This document shows positions 18,878 to 28,776 of a stretch of 64,000 bases of DNA, in pieces. Source of the stretch: Azospirillum sp. B510 (GTDB lineage Bacteria; Pseudomonadota; Alphaproteobacteria; Azospirillales; Azospirillaceae). The stretch is taken from NCBI RefSeq assembly GCF_000010725.1, contig NC_013854.1, positions 587,001 to 651,000 on the forward strand. Direction: 5' to 3'. Under the pieces are notes generated by a model. The model saw only the letters and a list, made by a program, of their open reading frames with translations, had not been told where the DNA came from and did not search any database. Positions within the stretch are counted from its first letter, which is position 1, and every line of letters begins with the position of its first letter. Position numbers and translations under genes: made by a program.

Positions 18878-21800
18878 TTACCGCTTCCACCAGCCGCGGC
18901 GCGGCTTGGCGTCAGCCTCGGTCTCTGCCGGTGCGGCGTCGGGCTCGCTGGCCGGGGCGGGCGCCTCGGCAACCACCGGAGCCGCGACCGGCGCTGCTTC
19001 GGCCGGGGCCTCGGCGGCGGCCTTGCGCTTGCGCGACGCCTTCCTGGCCGGAGTGGCCTCGGCGGCGGGGGCCGGAGCTGCTTCCACCGGAGCCTCGACC
19101 GGAGCGGCGGCGACCTTGCGCTTGCGACCCCTGGCGGGGGCCTCGGCAACCACCGGGGCAATCACCGGGGTGGCGACCGGCGCGGCCTCGGCCGGGGCCT
19201 CCGCGGCGGCCTTGCGCTTGCGCGACGCCTTCTTGGCCGGCGCGGCCTCGGTGACGGGGGCCGGAGCGGCCTCCACCGGAGCCTCGACCGGAGCGACGGC
19301 GGCCTTGCGCTTACGGCCCCTGGCGGGGGCCTCGGCAACCACCGGGGCAACCACCGGGGTGGCGACCGGCGCGGCAGCGGCCGGCGCCGCTTCGGCCGGA
19401 GCCTCGGCGGCGGCCTTGCGCTTGCGCGACGCCTTCCTGGCCGGAGCCTTGGCCGCTTCGGCCGGAGCCGGGGCGGTCACCGGCGGTTCGGCGGCAGGCA
19501 CCGGCACCGGGACATCCTCGGCTTCGGGAGCCGTGTCGCCGGCCAGGATCCAGTCGAGGTCGGACGCCTCGGCCGTGGCCGGAACTGGGGCGGCCGGAAC
19601 CGGGGCGGCCGGAACCGCGGCGGTCTCGGCCGTGGTCACGACCTCCTCGCCACCGTCCACACCCTCCACACCGTCGCGACGCGACCGCCGGCGGCCACCG
19701 CGCTTGCCGCGGCGACGCTTCTTGCGGCCTTCGCCGTTGCGATCACCGGCATCGGCGCCGAACTCGTCCTCACCCTCATCCTCGTCGGCATCGTCGCTCT
19801 CGCCGTCGGAGTCGGTGGCGGGCTCGGAGATGGCGACGGTGGAGATCGCCTCGGCGGCAACCGGAAGGTCGGCCGGCAGCCCGACGGGCTGATCGGCCAG
19901 GTCGGCGTCCTCGTCGGTCTCCTGACCGGCCTCGTCCATCTCGGCCTCGCCCTCGGCGCTCTCGCCTTCGACGCGGCCGTCCTCGCGGTCACGGCCACGA
20001 CCGCGGCGGCGGCGGCGGCGGCGGCGGCGATCCTCGCCGGTACCGTCGCCGTTGGCGCCGACGGTCTCGGCGCGTTCGCCGGCCTCTTCGGCCTGGACGG
20101 CTTCGGCTTCGACCTCCGGCTCCTCCGCCGGCTCGACCGGCTCGGCGGCGAGCGCGCGGTCGGTCTCGGCCATCACGCGGTCGGCGCTGACCAGAGGACC
20201 GTCCTCGTCGGGCAGGCGGGCCTTGTTGCGCTCCAGACGATGGTCCGGGGCGATCAGGCTGTCGTCGGCCTGGACCATGACGCTGAAGGCGTGGCGCTCT
20301 TCGATCTTGGCCAGCTCACCGCGCTTCTGGTTCAGGATGTAGAGCGCGATCGAGGTCGGCACATAGATGCTGATCTCGGCCGACCGCTTGCGGATGCCCT
20401 CCTCCTCGATGGCGCGCAGGACGTGCAGCGAGGCGGATTCGACCGAGCGGACGACGCCGGTGCCCGAGCAGTGCGGGCAGCGCTCGAAGTTGGTCTCCAG
20501 CAGCGACGGGCGCAGACGCTGGCGCGACAGCTCCAGCAGGCCGAAGGCGGAGATGCGGCCGAGCTGGATGCGCGCCCGGTCGTTCTTCATCGCCTCCTTC
20601 ATGCGGCGCTCGACGGCGGCGTTGTTCCGCGGCTCCTCCATGTCGATGAAGTCGATGACGATCAGGCCGGCCAGATCGCGCAGACGCAGCTGGCGCGCCA
20701 CCTCGTCGGCGGCCTCCAGGTTGGTCTTGTAGGCGGTTTCCTCGATGTTGCGCTCGCGGGTCGATTTGCCGGAGTTGACGTCGATGGAGACCAGCGCCTC
20801 GGTCGGGTTGATGACGATGTAGCCGCCGGAGCGCAGCTGCACCACCGGGCTGTGGATGGCGTCGATCTGGGTTTCCACCTGATAGCGGTGGAACAGCGGG
20901 ATCTGGCTGTCGCGGTAGAGCTGGACGCGCTGGGAATGGCCCGGCATCAGCATGTCCATGAACTCGCGCGCCGTGCGGAAGCCGGCCTCGCCCTCGACCC
21001 AGATCTCGTCGATGTCGTTGGAATAGAGGTCGCGGATCGACCGCTTGATCAGGTTCGCCTCTTCATAGATGAGGCAGGGCGCCGACGACTTCAGCGTCTG
21101 TTCGCGGATGTCGTCCCACAGGCGCAGCAGATATTCCAGGTCGCGCTTGATCTCGGGTTTGGAACGCTCCAGACCGGCGGTGCGCAGGATGACCGCCATG
21201 CCATCGGGAATGTCCAGGTCGGACAGGATTTCCTTCAGGCGCTTGCGGTCGGCCGGGTTGGTGATCTTGCGGGAAATCCCGCCGCCACGGCCGGTGTTGG
21301 GCATCAGGACGCAGTAGCGGCCGGGCAGCGAGAGATAGGTGGTCAGGGCGGCCCCCTTGTTGCCGCGCTCCTCCTTCGTCACCTGCACCAGCATGACCTG
21401 CCGGCGCTTCACCACTTCCTGGATCTTGTAGGAACGCAGCGGGCGCGAGCGGCGGCGCTGGGTTTCCGCCTCCTCGTCCTCGTCGCCGCCGACCATGTCG
21501 GGGGCCTCGGCGGGCTGGGCGGCGGCCCCGGGGGCGGCCCGCTCCTCGCCGGTCTCGCCCTCCTCGGCGGCGTCCTCGCCGCCATTCTCCTCGTCGCCCG
21601 CCTCATCCGACGCCTCGGCGGCGATGGGGGAGGGCATCGGCGACCATTCCTCGACGACCTGTTCGGGGCGGATCGGCTCGGCCATCACGGCGCCGTCGGC
21701 GGCGGCCTCGGCCCGGGCCTCCGCCTGCTCCTCCAGCCGGCGCTCCTCGGCCAGCAGGGCCTCGCGGTCGGCCATCGGGATGCGGTAATAGTCGGGATGG

Positions 21801-22021
21801 ATTTCGGAGAAGGCGAGGAAGCCGTGGCGGTTCCCGCCATATTCCACGAAGGCCGCCTGGAGCGAGGGCTCGACCCGCGTCACCTTCGCCAGGTAGATGT
21901 TGCCCTTCAACTGCTTGCGGCTGGCGATCTCGAAGTCGAGTTCTTCCAGCCGGTTCCCACTGACCACGGCGACCCGGGTTTCCTCCGGGTGCGTGGCGTC
22001 CACCAGCATGCGCTTGGCCAT
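18878..22021 (-). CDS. rne: Ribonuclease E
   Basis: A 1,047-residue endoribonuclease that processes rRNA and tRNA precursors and starts mRNA decay. The N-terminus (MAKRMLVDATHPEETRVAVV) and the split S1 domain (KGNIYLAKVTRVEPSLQAAF ... GNKGAALTTYLSLPGRYCVL) enclose an acidic insertion of about 150 residues, a known alphaproteobacterial trait. The DNase I-like catalytic region has VSIDVNSGK and GLIVIDFIDM. The Zn-link is CPHCSGTGVV. The C-terminal third is disordered: an acidic part, a basic part (KKRRRGKRGGRRRSRR), and Ala/Pro-rich tandem repeats with KASRKRKAAAEAPAEAAP. This tail probably binds RNA and assembles a degradosome. The opposite strand is also open for more than 3 kb, but that is a composition effect. 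Confidence 0.96.
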   Translation of the reverse strand: MAKRMLVDATHPEETRVAVVSGNRLEELDFEIASRKQLKGNIYLAKVTRVEPSLQAAFVEYGGNRHGFLAFSEIHPDYYRIPMADREALLAEERRLEEQAEARAEAAADGAVMAEPIRPEQVVEEWSPMPSPIAAEASDEAGDEENGGEDAAEEGETGEERAAPGAAAQPAEAPDMVGGDEDEEAETQRRRSRPLRSYKIQEVVKRRQVMLVQVTKEERGNKGAALTTYLSLPGRYCVLMPNTGRGGGISRKITNPADRKRLKEILSDLDIPDGMAVILRTAGLERSKPEIKRDLEYLLRLWDDIREQTLKSSAPCLIYEEANLIKRSIRDLYSNDIDEIWVEGEAGFRTAREFMDMLMPGHSQRVQLYRDSQIPLFHRYQVETQIDAIHSPVVQLRSGGYIVINPTEALVSIDVNSGKSTRERNIEETAYKTNLEAADEVARQLRLRDLAGLIVIDFIDMEEPRNNAAVERRMKEAMKNDRARIQLGRISAFGLLELSRQRLRPSLLETNFERCPHCSGTGVVRSVESASLHVLRAIEEEGIRKRSAEISIYVPTSIALYILNQKRGELAKIEERHAFSVMVQADDSLIAPDHRLERNKARLPDEDGPLVSADRVMAETDRALAAEPVEPAEEPEVEAEAVQAEEAGERAETVGANGDGTGEDRRRRRRRRRGRGRDREDGRVEGESAEGEAEMDEAGQETDEDADLADQPVGLPADLPVAAEAISTVAISEPATDSDGESDDADEDEGEDEFGADAGDRNGEGRKKRRRGKRGGRRRSRRDGVEGVDGGEEVVTTAETAAVPAAPVPAAPVPATAEASDLDWILAGDTAPEAEDVPVPVPAAEPPVTAPAPAEAAKAPARKASRKRKAAAEAPAEAAPAAAAPVATPVVAPVVAEAPARGRKRKAAVAPVEAPVEAAPAPVTEAAPAKKASRKRKAAAEAPAEAAPVATPVIAPVVAEAPARGRKRKVAAAPVEAPVEAAPAPAAEATPARKASRKRKAAAEAPAEAAPVAAPVVAEAPAPASEPDAAPAETEADAKPRRGWWKR
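18955..19450 (-). repeat. Tandem repeats in the RNase E C-terminal coding region
   Basis: Near-identical units recur at about 18964, 19141 and 19330 (the shared mark CCTCGGCAACCACCGG), giving spacings of 177 and 189 bases, both multiples of three. Each unit encodes a basic RGRKRK/SRKRK patch within an Ala-Pro-Val-rich linker. Copy number may vary between strains. Confidence 0.8.
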
Positions 22022-22697
22022 ATACGATCCTCAACGGCGCGACCCAGGGAACCCGCGCGACCGGTCGGGCCGCCTGGACGCAGCGTCAGTTGTGGGTGAA
22101 GCATACGGCACGACGGACCGGAACCGCCGAACGGCGCTGACGAAAGCAGCCAGGACGGCCCGGTCGACACGCACCGGACTGCCGCCTTGCGGCCACAGCC
22201 AGCTTCGAGGTTTCGTCCTCTCACCGCCAACCCGAACGCGCCACCCCGCGACGTCCCTCCGGCGCGGATGGCCGGACAGGCGGTGTCGGAGGCGACGCCG
22301 CAGCCCCCTGGTCGGCCCCGTGACCGGCGATCGGCTGTGCTTCGGATCGATTGGATCGATGTCCGGAGACCAGCGAATCGGCGCTCATTTAAGGATTCCG
22401 GCCGGAATCTGGCGAATTGCGGTCTGTCGCAAAGATACCATAGACAAGCGATCCCTCTTGCACAACGCGGAAATGCGGCGATTCGGTGAACAAGTTCGTC
22501 GCGGGGAGGCGGCGGCGCGTCCCGCCGCCGGCGCGGTCCGCCCGCGGCCTTCCGGCCCCGCTTCCCGGCGGCACTGTTGCAGGAACGGCACCCCTGTCCG
22601 GAATTGGCCCCGGTTCCGATGATCCGCGTTGAGAGCGTTGAATTGACTGGGCTATAGCTGGGCGGCCAGTGTTCAGTTCCGCCGCCGAGGAGATTTG
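22022..22697. other. Long divergent intergenic region (rne leader / amiC promoter)
   Basis: 676 bases between the divergent rne and amiC starts, with no convincing gene. On the minus strand it probably contains a long rne 5' leader; RNase E autoregulates through its leader in other proteobacteria. It holds a perfect 16-base palindrome, GATTCCGGCCGGAATC, at 22394-22409. Open frames here lack ribosome binding sites and family-like sequence. Confidence 0.5.
22629..22658 (+). promoter_or_regulatory. Candidate promoter for amiC
   Basis: TTGAGA at 22629-22634 and TATAGC at 22653-22658 with an 18-base spacer, about 40 bases before the amiC ATG. Confidence 0.45.
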
Positions 22698-24182
22698 ATG
22701 CCACGGCTGCCCAGCCTGCCGACCATCGCCGGACCCTCCCCCCTTCCGCCTGCCGACCGTTTGGCGCGCGGGTTCGTTCGGCGTGCGCTGGGCCTGCTTC
22801 TGTCGCTTCTGCTGGCGCTCCTGCCGCTCGGCTTCGACGCGGCCGGAGAGGCGATGGCCCAGACGGCGATGACCCAGACCACGGCGGCCCTGCCGTCCGC
22901 GCCGGCGCCGCGCCCGGCGGTGGTCGACGCCCGGCTCGGCATCCATCCCGACAAGACCCGCTTCGTGCTGGAGCTGAGCGACGCGGTGTCCTTCACCGTG
23001 TCGGTGGCCACGGATCCCTACCGCGTCATCGTCGATCTGCCGGATCTGGTCTGGCCCGGCGGATCGCTGCCGGTCGAGGGCAAGGGGGTCGTCGCCCGCT
23101 ACCACCACGCGGCCGGCGGCCCGCGCGGTACCCGGCTGACCTTCGAGACGGTGGGCCCGGCGCGGCTGCGCGAGGGCTACATGATCCCGGCGCGCGACGG
23201 TCACCAGCCGCGCCTCGTGCTCGACCTGGAGAAGACCACGCCGGCCGAGTTCCGGCAGCTCGCCCTGGCGGGGAAGGAGGTTGGCGGCAAGGAGCCGGTG
23301 ACGATGAGCTCCATCGTCTCGTCGGCGATGGCGGTTCCGGCTCCACCCGCGACGGAGCCCGAGACCATCGCGACCGCACCGCCGCCCTTCGCGCCGCTGC
23401 CGCCGATCCCGCCGGCCCAGCTCATGCCGGCCGCTCTGCCCGCTCCGCCGCCACCGCCGGAGAACAAACCGCCGACGGTGGCGGAAAAGCCGCTGATCGT
23501 GCTGGATCCCGGCCATGGCGGACAGGACCCTGGCGCCATCGGCGTCGGCGGCATCTATGAAAAGGACATCACGCTCGCCACCGCCAGGGAGGTGAAGCGC
23601 CAGCTGGAGGGAACCGGCCGCTACCGGGTGAGGCTGACCCGTGACAGCGACGTCTTCATCCGCCTGCGCGACCGCGTCGCCATCGGGCGCGAGGCCGGGG
23701 CCGACCTGTTCATCTCGCTGCACGCCGACAGCATCAGCAGCGGCGAGACGCGCGGCCTGTCGATCTACACCCTGTCGGACAAGGCCTCCGACCGCGAGGC
23801 GGAGATGCTGGCGGCCAAGGAGAACCGGGCCGACGCCCTGGTCGGGCTCGACCTGTCGGGCGAGAACCAGCTGGTCGCCAACATCCTGATCGATCTGGCC
23901 CAGCGCGACACGATGAACCATTCCAAGCGCTTCGCGACGCTGGCCTTGCAGAGCCTGGGGCGCGACGTGCCGCTGATCCCCAGCCGGCCGCACCGTCAGG
24001 CCGGCTTCGCCGTGCTGACCGCGCCCGACGTGCCGTCGGCGCTGATCGAGATGGGATATCTGTCGAACCGGCAGGATGTCGGGCTGCTGACCTCCTCCGC
24101 ACACCGCGAAAGGCTGGGGCGGGCGCTGGCGCGCACCATCGACAGCTATTTCCGTTGGCTGCACAGCCCGCAACGCAACTGA
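22698..24182 (+). CDS. amiC: N-acetylmuramoyl-L-alanine amidase with AMIN domain
   Basis: A 494-residue periplasmic cell-wall hydrolase that cuts peptide stems from glycan strands during cell separation. A basic N-terminus leads to a hydrophobic export segment (ALGLLLSLLLALLPLGFDAA). An AMIN targeting domain follows (ARLGIHPDKTRFVLELSDAV ... DPYRVIVDLPDL), then a Pro-rich linker, and an Amidase_3 domain with zinc ligands in VLDPGHGGQDPGAIG, the glutamate of YEKDIT, FISLHADSIS and LIEMGYLSNRQD. CGAGGAGATTTG precedes the ATG at 22698. It is followed by mrcA, a cell-wall synthase, 215 bases later. Confidence 0.94.
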   Translation: MPRLPSLPTIAGPSPLPPADRLARGFVRRALGLLLSLLLALLPLGFDAAGEAMAQTAMTQTTAALPSAPAPRPAVVDARLGIHPDKTRFVLELSDAVSFTVSVATDPYRVIVDLPDLVWPGGSLPVEGKGVVARYHHAAGGPRGTRLTFETVGPARLREGYMIPARDGHQPRLVLDLEKTTPAEFRQLALAGKEVGGKEPVTMSSIVSSAMAVPAPPATEPETIATAPPPFAPLPPIPPAQLMPAALPAPPPPPENKPPTVAEKPLIVLDPGHGGQDPGAIGVGGIYEKDITLATAREVKRQLEGTGRYRVRLTRDSDVFIRLRDRVAIGREAGADLFISLHADSISSGETRGLSIYTLSDKASDREAEMLAAKENRADALVGLDLSGENQLVANILIDLAQRDTMNHSKRFATLALQSLGRDVPLIPSRPHRQAGFAVLTAPDVPSALIEMGYLSNRQDVGLLTSSAHRERLGRALARTIDSYFRWLHSPQRN

Positions 24183-24397
24183 GCGGGGCCTTGGCCCTCG
24201 GGAGTCCACCTCCTTTGCGCCGGCGCTTTCTTGCGTATGCCCTCTGCGCGTCACATTTCCCTGACATGACGGGAACGGGTGCGGTGCTTCGCGGCGTGGC
24301 GGTGTAGGATGCGCCGCCCTGTCAGGCATGGCCGCGGCCCGGACCCGGAATGGGCGGGCCTTCGCCATGCCGTTCGTCGTTTCTTGCGGGATTGGTC

Positions 24398-26938
24398 ATG
24401 CGCCTTCTTTTGTCCTTGCTGATGGCCTTCGTGATGCTGGCGCTCGCCGGCGCCGGCGGGCTGGTCTTCCTCTTCGAGCATTACGACCACGACCTGCCCG
24501 ACTACACCAAGCTGGCCAACTACGAGCCGCCGGTGACCACGCGCATCTATGCCGGTGACGGGCGCCTGATGGCCGAATTCGCCGCGGAACGGCGCATCTT
24601 CGTGCCGATCGACGCCATGCCGCGCATGGTGATGAACGCCTTCATGGCGGCGGAGGACAAGAATTTCTACGCCCATCAGGGTGTCGACCCCATCGGCATC
24701 CTGCGCGCGGTCCTGACCAACATCGAGAATTTCGGCCGCGAGCGCCGGCCGGTCGGCGCCAGCACGATCACGCAGCAGGTTGCCAAGAACATGCTGCTGA
24801 CCAACGAGGTCTCCTTCGCCCGCAAGATCAAGGAGGCGATCCTGGCGGTCCGCATCGAGCGGGCCTTCAGCAAGGACCGCATCCTGGAGCTGTATCTGAA
24901 CGAGATCTTCCTGGGCAACCGTTCCTATGGCGTGGCGGCGGCGGCGCTGAACTATTTCAACAAGGCGCTGGACGAACTCAGCATCGAGGAGGTCGCCTTC
25001 CTCGCCGCCCTGCCCAAGGCGCCGTCCAACTACAACCCCGACCGCCAGCATGACGCCGCCATCGCCCGCCGCAACTGGGTGATCGGCCGCATGGCCGAGG
25101 ACGGCTACATCACGCAGGAGGAGGCGAAGGCCGCGCAGGGACGGCCGCTGGTCACCCGCAAGCGCGATGAACAGGAGGTGGTGACCTCCGAATATTTCGC
25201 CGAGGAGATCCGGCGCGAGCTGGTGAAGCTCTATGGCGAGCAGGCGCTGTATGAGGGCGGGCTGTCGGTGCGCGCCTCGATGGACCCGGTGCTCCAGGCC
25301 ACCGCGACCAAGGCGTTGCGCGACGGGCTGATCGCCTATGACCGCCGCCATGGCTGGCGCGGGGCCGTCGGCAAAATGGAGAATTTCGACAATTGGCCGA
25401 AGAAGCTGGCCGCCATGCCGCCCCCCGCCGGGTCGGACGGCTGGAAGCTGGCGGTGGTGCTGAAGGACGATCAGGCCGACGGGCTGGACATCGGTCTGGC
25501 CGACGGCAGCCGTGGCCGCATTCCGCTGTCCGAGCTGCGCTGGGCCCGCGCCTCCAAGGACGGCGACATTGCCGGCCCGGCGATTCGCAAGCCGTCCGAC
25601 GTCGCCAAGCTGGGCGATCTCCTGCTGGTCGAACCGGTGAGCGGCCCGGTCGCAAAGGATGAGGACGAGAAGCCGGCGAAGAAGGGGGACAAGGCGGCGG
25701 CCAAGGATCTGCCGCCGGGCAGCTACGGCCTGCGCCAGATCCCGCAGGTGCAGGGCGGCCTCGTGGCGCTCGACCCCCACACCGGCCGCGTGCTGGCGAT
25801 GGTCGGTGGCTTCTCCCCCGCGATGAGCGTGTTCAACCGCGCCACCCAGGCGCTGCGCCAGCCCGGTTCGTCCTTCAAGCCCTTCGTCTATCTGACGGCG
25901 CTGAACCAGGGCATGACCCCGTCCTCGCTGGTGATGGACGCGCCCTTCTCCTATGATCCGGGCGGCGGGCAGCCGGTGTGGCGGCCCGAGAACTACAGCC
26001 GTGAATTCTACGGCCCGACCCCGCTGCGCGTCGGCATCGAGAAGTCGCGCAACGTCATGACCGTCCGCCTGGCCCAGCATATCGGCATGGACAAGGTCAA
26101 GGCGCTGGTCGAGAAGTTCGGCATCGTCGACAATCTCCAGCCCTATCTGCCGATGTCGCTGGGGGCCGGTGAAACCACGGTTCTGCGGCTCGCCACCGCC
26201 TACGCCATGCTGGACAATGGCGGCAAGCGGGTGGTGCCGACCTTCATCGACCGTGTGCAGGACCGCAACGGCAAGACCGTCTTCCGTCACGACAACCGCC
26301 CGTGCGAGGGCTGCGCCAACGTCCCCTGGAGGGAGGGGATGGGTGTCCCGGCGGTGCCCGACACCCGCGAGCAGGTGAACGACCCGCGCACCACCTACCA
26401 GATCGTCTCGATCCTGGAAGGCGTGGTCCAGCGCGGCACCGCCGCGGCGCTGCGCTCGCTCGGCAAGCCGCTGGCCGGCAAGACCGGCACCACCAACGAC
26501 AGCTACGACGCCTGGTTCATGGGCTTCTCGCCCGATCTGGTGGTCGGCACCTACATCGGCTTCGACCAGCCGCGCTCGCTGGGCGGGCATGAGACCGGCG
26601 GGTCGGCGGCGGTGCCGGTGTTCAAGGAGGTTATGCAGGTCGCGTTGAAGGACAAGCCGGCGACCCCGTTCCGCGTGCCGCCCGGCCTGCGTCTGGTCCG
26701 GGTGAACCCGGCCAACGGCCAGCTGGCCCAGCCCGGCGACAGCCGCGCCATCTGGGAAGCCTTCCTGCCGGGCACCGAGCCCAATCCCGACCAGCCGCCG
26801 GTGGTGCTGGACGGGTCCTCGCAGGCGGCCGGCGCGATGACGGGCGACCCGAACGCCACCGCCGGCTTCGGCACGCCACAGCCCGGCGTGCCGGCTCCGC
26901 CGACCGCGGCGACGCTGGGAACCGGCGGGCTCTACTGA
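24398..26938 (+). CDS. mrcA: Penicillin-binding protein 1A (bifunctional murein synthase)
   Basis: About 846 residues. It polymerises and cross-links peptidoglycan at the periplasmic face. One N-terminal transmembrane helix (LLLSLLMAFVMLALAGAGGL) is followed by the glycosyltransferase domain with AAEDKNFYAHQGVDP, GASTITQQVAKNMLL and ERAFSKDRILELYLNEIFLG. An OB-like insertion (about residues 310-430) precedes the transpeptidase domain, which has the SxxK (GSSFKPFVY), SxN (KSRNVM) and KTGT (AGKTGTTND) motifs. ATG 24398 is chosen because it directly begins the helix; an in-frame upstream start adds a non-family segment. Followed by a strong terminator. Confidence 0.95.
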   Translation: MRLLLSLLMAFVMLALAGAGGLVFLFEHYDHDLPDYTKLANYEPPVTTRIYAGDGRLMAEFAAERRIFVPIDAMPRMVMNAFMAAEDKNFYAHQGVDPIGILRAVLTNIENFGRERRPVGASTITQQVAKNMLLTNEVSFARKIKEAILAVRIERAFSKDRILELYLNEIFLGNRSYGVAAAALNYFNKALDELSIEEVAFLAALPKAPSNYNPDRQHDAAIARRNWVIGRMAEDGYITQEEAKAAQGRPLVTRKRDEQEVVTSEYFAEEIRRELVKLYGEQALYEGGLSVRASMDPVLQATATKALRDGLIAYDRRHGWRGAVGKMENFDNWPKKLAAMPPPAGSDGWKLAVVLKDDQADGLDIGLADGSRGRIPLSELRWARASKDGDIAGPAIRKPSDVAKLGDLLLVEPVSGPVAKDEDEKPAKKGDKAAAKDLPPGSYGLRQIPQVQGGLVALDPHTGRVLAMVGGFSPAMSVFNRATQALRQPGSSFKPFVYLTALNQGMTPSSLVMDAPFSYDPGGGQPVWRPENYSREFYGPTPLRVGIEKSRNVMTVRLAQHIGMDKVKALVEKFGIVDNLQPYLPMSLGAGETTVLRLATAYAMLDNGGKRVVPTFIDRVQDRNGKTVFRHDNRPCEGCANVPWREGMGVPAVPDTREQVNDPRTTYQIVSILEGVVQRGTAAALRSLGKPLAGKTGTTNDSYDAWFMGFSPDLVVGTYIGFDQPRSLGGHETGGSAAVPVFKEVMQVALKDKPATPFRVPPGLRLVRVNPANGQLAQPGDSRAIWEAFLPGTEPNPDQPPVVLDGSSQAAGAMTGDPNATAGFGTPQPGVPAPPTAATLGTGGLY

Positions 26939-26976
26939 GGAAGGCTCCGGCGGGAAATCTGGCGGGAAATCAAAGA

Positions 26977-27006
26977 GGGGCGCCCGGCCTTGGGCGCCCC
27001 TTCCTC
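26977..27006 (+). terminator. Rho-independent terminator after mrcA
   Basis: GGGGCGCCC (26977-26985) pairs with GGGCGCCCC (26992-27000) around GGCCTT, followed by TTCCTC. It stands between mrcA and the convergent AlgJ-like gene and may serve both. Confidence 0.75.
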
Positions 27007-27029
27007 ATCGTGCCGCCTTCACGCCGCCG

Positions 27030-28073
27030 TCACTGTGTCGCCGCCGTCCGGCTCCCCGACAGGGATGCCATGGCGTCGACCGGGCAGGCGCCGAGCGGGC
27101 GCAGATCGGCTTCCAAGGCTGCGAACATCGCGCGGACACCTTCCTGGTTGACGTGAAGGGCGTCCATGAACAGCTCGTCCCTGTCCACGGCGCGGCGGGC
27201 GTCGATCACGGTGACGCCGGCGGGCAACCGGCCCTTCAGCTCGTCGAAGAAGGCGTCGAAATTCCTCAGCTTGCGGGCATAGGTCGGGAAATAGGGGGTG
27301 ATCACCACCGCCACCCGTGTGCCTTTGGCCTGGGCGCTGCGGATGACGCCGTCCAGCGCCTGCCAGTTGGCGTCGTCGGCGGTCATCATCTCGTCCGGTG
27401 CCGCCGCCAGCTGGGCCTTCAGCGGTTCGGGGATGGCGCCGACCAGGGTGCGGTCGGCGGCGGGTTTCAGCAACCCGGCGACCAGCCGCATGGTCTGGTT
27501 GTTGTTGAAGGTCATCAGGTGGAAGGCGTGGTTGGCCATCCACAGCGCCTCGTTCTCCCGCCGGACGAAGGCGTCGATGCGCGGCGAGTAATGGGCCAGC
27601 AGCGGCAGGTCGGCGAGGTCGTGCGGGCTGTCGACCACGCCGGTCGGCTCCAGCACCAGCAGGCGCGGGGCACCATGCCGCTCGACATAATCCTCCCACA
27701 ACAGGGCCGACAGCACGGTCGGCGCCCCGCCCATCCCCAGATTCAACGCCCGGCCGCAGGTCATGTCCTGCAGGGCGGAGACCGGGAAATGGTTGTCCGC
27801 CCGCGAATTGCCGAGCACCAGGACGTCGGCGGGCCCATCGCTCCGCCGCGGCTCCGCGGTGAGGGCCGCCTTCACCATCAGGGCGCCCGGCTGCTTCTCC
27901 GGCATGGTTGGCGCCGGCATGGTGGCGGGTGGTGCCGGTTCCGCCAGGCGATAGACCGCCATGAAGCGGTCGCTGGAGTGCAGCAGCAGATCGCCCAGTG
28001 CCGAGGCCAGAACCCGGTCCATCGCCGTGACGGTGGCCAGGATCAGCGCGATGCAAGCCAGAAGGCGGTACAT
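27030..28073 (-). CDS. AlgJ/AlgX-like SGNH-type O-acetylation protein
   Basis: 347 residues with an N-terminal membrane anchor or signal (YRLLACIALILATVTAM). The SGNH-like block I reads VLVLGNSRADNHFPV, and the distal catalytic D-x-x-H appears as MDALHVNQEGVRAMF. In alginate and related exopolysaccharide acetylation, an MBOAT protein (AlgI) passes acetyl groups across the membrane to periplasmic AlgJ/AlgX-type SGNH proteins. The MBOAT gene lies 19 bases upstream on the same strand, so the two formed an operon. That partner is now broken by an insertion sequence, so this gene may be silent or its product without a donor. The polysaccharide target is unknown. Confidence 0.7.
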   Translation of the reverse strand: MYRLLACIALILATVTAMDRVLASALGDLLLHSSDRFMAVYRLAEPAPPATMPAPTMPEKQPGALMVKAALTAEPRRSDGPADVLVLGNSRADNHFPVSALQDMTCGRALNLGMGGAPTVLSALLWEDYVERHGAPRLLVLEPTGVVDSPHDLADLPLLAHYSPRIDAFVRRENEALWMANHAFHLMTFNNNQTMRLVAGLLKPAADRTLVGAIPEPLKAQLAAAPDEMMTADDANWQALDGVIRSAQAKGTRVAVVITPYFPTYARKLRNFDAFFDELKGRLPAGVTVIDARRAVDRDELFMDALHVNQEGVRAMFAALEADLRPLGACPVDAMASLSGSRTAATQ

Positions 28074-28776
28074 GGGAGGGGTCTCCGTCCGGTCAGAACT
28101 GGAAATAGATGAAGGCGTGGTTGGCGAAGCTGCCGAACAGCAGCATCACCAGGATCAGGGCCGAACAGGCCATCGAGCGGGCCACCACATTGGTCCCGGC
28201 ATAGCGCCGGCCCGCCCCGCGCTCGACCAGCGCGTCGACCATCAGCACGATCAGCCCGGTGACGGCGACGCGGACCAGCGAACTGGCCTGGAGGTTGCCC
28301 TGTTGCAGGCCGAAATCGCCATGGGCGATGATGCCGAGGATGGTCCAGACCGTTTGCAGATTGTCGGCGCGGAAGGGCAGCCAGGTCAGCGTGACCACGG
28401 CGAAGACCAGCCCGATCATCACCAGCCGCCCGGCCGCCAGCACCGGGCCGCCGAGGCGCCAGGGGCTGAGGGCGGCCAGCCGGCGCAGCCCGTCCTCCAC
28501 CAGCATCAGCCCGCCATGCAAGGCCCCCCACAGGACGAAGGTCCAGTTGGCGCCGTGCCATAGGCCGGAGACCAGCATGGTGATGACGACGTTGCGGATG
28601 CGCAGCCAGCGCGTGCGGCTGCCGCCCATCGGCACATAGACATAGTCGCGGAACCAGCTCGACAGCGAGATGTGCCAGCGGCGCCAGAAATCGCGCATGC
28701 CGGTGGAGAAATAGGGCCGGGCGAAATTCTGGCACATGGTGTAGCCGAAGATCTGCGCCAGCCCGATGGCGATTAG

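Noticed and set aside
18800-22099. A more than 1,000-codon open frame antisense to rne on the plus strand
   Set aside because: The predicted product is monotonous Gly/Leu/Val-rich sequence with no domain pattern. It mirrors rne codons, whose third positions are nearly always G or C.
28093-28737. A stand-alone MBOAT gene starting at 28737 (MCQNFARPY...)
   Set aside because: It is the C-terminal part of the gene split by the insertion sequence. It joins in frame to the N-terminal part at 30394.
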